DNA of 8,490 nt, taken from NCBI GenBank assembly GCA_030632865.1, contig DAOVTY010000128.1, forward strand, positions 1-8,490, given 5' to 3'. The notes under the pieces are model-generated. The model did no database searches. It was not told the DNA's origin and worked only from the letters and a program-made list of their open reading frames with translations. This document shows, piece after piece, positions 6,294-8,490 of this stretch (position 1 is the first letter of the stretch; the number at the start of each line of letters is the position of its first letter). This stretch comes from Bacteroidota bacterium. GTDB taxonomy: Bacteria; Bacteroidota; Bacteroidia; Bacteroidales; Prolixibacteraceae. The translations under genes were made by a program, and so were the position numbers.

Positions 6294-7549
6294 TTATTAC
6301 ACTTTAATTTGATAATTATTTCTACTCCAGCTCCACTCCCACTTTTAATTGAGTATGTACCACCAAACGATTCAACTCTGCTTATAATATTTCGAAGTCC
6401 CATTTTTTCTGCCTTATTAGAAGGAATTAAATCAGTATTAAATCCTTTTCCATTATCGCGATAGTAAATACTCACCTTATTTTTATTGTTTTTAAATTCC
6501 AAATTAATTTCAGTTGCCATTGCATGCTTAAGAGTATTATGAATTAATTCATTGCAAATTCTATAAATATTAATCTCCATATTTTGGGTAAGAGTCAGAT
6601 TAAAGTTCTGACTACTAAAGTCGCAATTTACCGTCCCGATATCATTTGTACGTTCACACAAAATTTCAATCGATTTAATCAATCCATTGCGGTTTAACGA
6701 AGATGGATTTAAATTATTAATTACCTCTTCAAGTCCTTCTAATGCCAAATCTGAGAGCTGTTTTATTTGGTTAAGTTTTTCGTTTGTTTTGTCGTTTGTA
6801 AAATCCTTTTCCAGAAGTTTTGTATATAATACAATTCCCGAAAGTAACGAACCAAGCCCATCATGAAGATCTGCTGCAATTCTTTTACGCTCTTTATTTT
6901 CAACTTCAATCGACTTGTCAACATGCTGTCTTTCAACCAAATGATAAGCATTTATTAATCTAATTATTAATACCAGACAGAGAATTAGAAATCCAAAAAT
7001 TGAAATTAATAATGTAAATATTTTACCTTTAAAATTAGAATTTCTGTTTGATATGTAATCATTAAGATTTTTTTCAAACTCACGAAATGTTTTCAGAAAA
7101 TCGCCATACTCTTTTATAATTTGCGAATCAATCGTTTTTGTATCTTCCAAAAATACGCTTGATATTAATTCTTGCAACCGCTCAATATGTATCTCAATTT
7201 TTGAAAGAATATCTCCAAATTTTCGGAGTATTTTTTTATTACTTACTTTAGAATCCTTTCCATTAATAGAATTTAATGATAATACCAGCTTTTTTGCATT
7301 TGCCAAACCTTCCAATATTTCAATATTCACGGTAGTATCATTAATCAGAAAATAGTCATCTAATTTAATTCTACTATGCGATACTTCAATTTCTATATTT
7401 TTCGAGAACTCTACAAGTGCGAGGTGCTCTCTATCCAATATCAAACTATTAATAACTGTAAAAATTATTCCGCTAAAAGATAGCAAGCAAAAAGCAAGTA
7501 CTATTATAACAACTTTGCCTTTTAAAAATTTAATTGCTTTAAAATGCAT
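6290..7549 (-). CDS. NarX/DegS-type sensor histidine kinase with an extracytoplasmic helical sensor domain
   Basis: A 419-residue membrane sensor kinase. TM1 is at about 11-34 and TM2 at about 176-198. Between them about 140 residues without Cys, rich in Lys, Glu, Ile and Leu, look mostly helical, suggesting a four-helix-bundle (4HB/CHASE3-like) sensor in the periplasm. After TM2 a helical linker leads to the HisKA_3 dimerisation domain (about 218-285) with phosphoacceptor His229 in AADLHDGLG. The HATPase domain (about 325-416) has the N-box ELIHNTLKHA (Asn338), the G1 box DNGKGF (365-370) and the G2-like MGLRNI (383-388), all intact. It partners the NarL-type regulator encoded directly behind it with a 4-base overlap. 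No near-consensus promoter was seen in the 141 bases upstream. The ligand is unknown; the sensor fold is inference from composition. Confidence 0.95.
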   Translation of the reverse strand: MHFKAIKFLKGKVVIIVLAFCLLSFSGIIFTVINSLILDREHLALVEFSKNIEIEVSHSRIKLDDYFLINDTTVNIEILEGLANAKKLVLSLNSINGKDSKVSNKKILRKFGDILSKIEIHIERLQELISSVFLEDTKTIDSQIIKEYGDFLKTFREFEKNLNDYISNRNSNFKGKIFTLLISIFGFLILCLVLIIRLINAYHLVERQHVDKSIEVENKERKRIAADLHDGLGSLLSGIVLYTKLLEKDFTNDKTNEKLNQIKQLSDLALEGLEEVINNLNPSSLNRNGLIKSIEILCERTNDIGTVNCDFSSQNFNLTLTQNMEINIYRICNELIHNTLKHAMATEINLEFKNNKNKVSIYYRDNGKGFNTDLIPSNKAEKMGLRNIISRVESFGGTYSIKSGSGAGVEIIIKLKCNK

Positions 7550-7690
7550 ATTAAGAATTCGTTGACAATTTAAAAGTTGTAATTTAAGCTATTTTATAAA
7601 AAGTTGGGAATAAATAATGATTTATCACTGATATTTTTAAATATGTTTATTCAATTTTTTATTAATTTATTGAAAAAAAATCAAGATTAT

Positions 7691-8490
7691 TTACACCCAT
7701 TCTTCTTTTAAAACGTCACCTTTAGTGCTTATAACTACTTCTTTTACTGGAACCTTTCTGGTTGCCATTTGCGCTGCCATTTTTACTATCTGCAAAAGGC
7801 CACCACAACAAGGTACCTCCATAATAACAGTTGTAATCGTATTTACTCTTGCTTCGTCAATTAATCGTACTAATTTTTGGATATAAACATCTGTCCCCTG
7901 ATCTAATTTCGGACAGGCAATTACAATTTTTCTTCCTTTGATAAAATCGTCATGAAAATTTCCGTGGGCAAAACCGGCACAGTCGGCAGCCATTAAAAGG
8001 TCTGCACCTGCAAAATACGAAGCGCCTGGATTTATTAAATGCATTTGAACTGGCCATTGAGTTAACCCTGAAGGAACTTTGCCTGTTGGTACATCTATTT
8101 TCAATCCACTCAAATCAAACGATTGTGGAGCAGATCCTGCGCAACCGCAACCAGCATCCTCTGTCGGAACCTGTTCCATTTTTTTGCCATGTAAAAGTTC
8201 ATGCACCTCACTAATTTTAAATGGCATCGATTCACGATTAGCTTTTATATAGGTTAAAGCTTGTTGTAAAAATTCATTTTCACCATGCTCTTGCAAATGT
8301 TTTAGATGAGCAAAAACGGTAGCTTTTCCGCTACTAATCATTTGAGAAATCACAATTACTTCATCGTAATCTTCTGCTTCACGTTTTTCTATTGTAATTG
8401 CTCCCTGTGGGCAGTGACCTAAACATGCACCCAATCCATCGCACATTAATTCACTTATTAATCTTGCTTTCCCTTCAATTATTTGCAATG
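7691..8490 (-). CDS. Ferredoxin-like multi-cysteine iron-sulfur protein, 5' partial
   Basis: The frame is open to the right edge. Its first full codon is TTG (8488-8486), which here encodes an internal Leu, so the start and probably a first ferredoxin motif lie outside the window. Counting from that Leu, Cys16, Cys22 and Cys26-Pro27 (CDGLGACLGHCP) form a ferredoxin half-motif in which Leu19 sits where the second Cys of CxxCxxCxxxCP is expected. Further Cys are at 114 and 116 (GCGCAG), 170 (AADCAGFAHGNFH), 192 (ACPKLD) and 227-228 (VPCCGG). The protein resembles 4Fe-4S proteins that I recall as widespread but uncharacterised in Bacteroidota and other anaerobes. It is probably a cytoplasmic electron-transfer or cluster-binding protein, with no TM segment or signal in view. 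A non-coding gap of 141 bases separates it from the kinase gene. Function is not known. Confidence 0.85.
   Translation of the reverse strand, partial: LQIIEGKARLISELMCDGLGACLGHCPQGAITIEKREAEDYDEVIVISQMISSGKATVFAHLKHLQEHGENEFLQQALTYIKANRESMPFKISEVHELLHGKKMEQVPTEDAGCGCAGSAPQSFDLSGLKIDVPTGKVPSGLTQWPVQMHLINPGASYFAGADLLMAADCAGFAHGNFHDDFIKGRKIVIACPKLDQGTDVYIQKLVRLIDEARVNTITTVIMEVPCCGGLLQIVKMAAQMATRKVPVKEVVISTKGDVLKEEWV

Noticed and set aside
6252..6464. Plus-strand open frame of 70 codons across the kinase/regulator junction
   Set aside because: Antisense to two overlapping, well-supported genes.
6763..6951. Second minus-strand frame of 62 codons inside the kinase gene
   Set aside because: Out of frame within the HisKA_3 coding region; no evidence for a nested gene.
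7550..7690. Terminator or consensus promoter in the gap between the ferredoxin-like gene and the kinase gene
   Set aside because: An eight-T run and short A/T inverted repeats (such as TTCAAT/ATTGAA on the minus strand) occur, but no stable stem precedes a T-run. TAAATTGT near the kinase start lacks a suitably spaced TTTG.
1..8490. CRISPR array, tRNA, rRNA, riboswitch, insertion sequence or phage genes
   Set aside because: I saw no regular repeats, cloverleaf, conserved RNA core, transposase or integrase-like frame on either strand.

Overview
The window most likely comes from a member of the Bacteroidota, perhaps a Marinilabiliales-type or similar marine/anaerobic lineage. The reasons are strongly AT-rich DNA, few recognisable Shine-Dalgarno sequences, two clear promoters of the TTTG-N17/18-TAnnTTTG type used by that phylum, and proteins resembling families I recall from it (CysN with a C-terminal APS-kinase-like domain, a small PepSY-type membrane protein, a multi-cysteine ferredoxin-like protein). 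The genus cannot be fixed from the sequence alone.

Layout. The left edge holds the 3' part of a plus-strand cysN-type gene for the GTPase subunit of ATP sulfurylase, fused to an APS-kinase-like domain; the gene starts outside the window. A hairpin with T-rich flanks on both sides (1297-1337) separates it from a convergent minus-strand pair: a PepSY-type small membrane protein (1946-2497), followed by an OB-fold-like lipoprotein with a histidine-rich tail (1388-1927). This pair has a near-consensus promoter at 2518-2547. Next is a 474-base stretch without a convincing protein gene (2498-2971). It ends in a strong plus-strand terminator that no plus-strand gene accounts for, so it is a candidate site for a small RNA.

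The rest is all minus strand. In transcription order from the right it holds a 5'-truncated ferredoxin-like multi-cysteine protein (7691 to the right edge), a NarL/LuxR-type two-component system (histidine kinase 6290-7549 overlapping its response regulator 5619-6293 by 4 bases), an iron-sulfur flavoprotein (4928-5587) 31 bases behind the regulator, a zinc alcohol dehydrogenase (3809-4849) with its own promoter, and a YafV-type omega-amidase (2972-3742).

How they may work together. The kinase and regulator are one signalling unit, and the flavoprotein may be a third member of that operon. The dehydrogenase and amidase may share a transcript. The PepSY protein and the lipoprotein look like a small envelope system, possibly linked to metals. 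No phage, insertion sequence, CRISPR array, tRNA or rRNA was seen. The window reads mostly as ordinary chromosomal core and metabolic DNA. The most interesting points are the degenerate APS-kinase domain and the orphan terminator with a possible small RNA.
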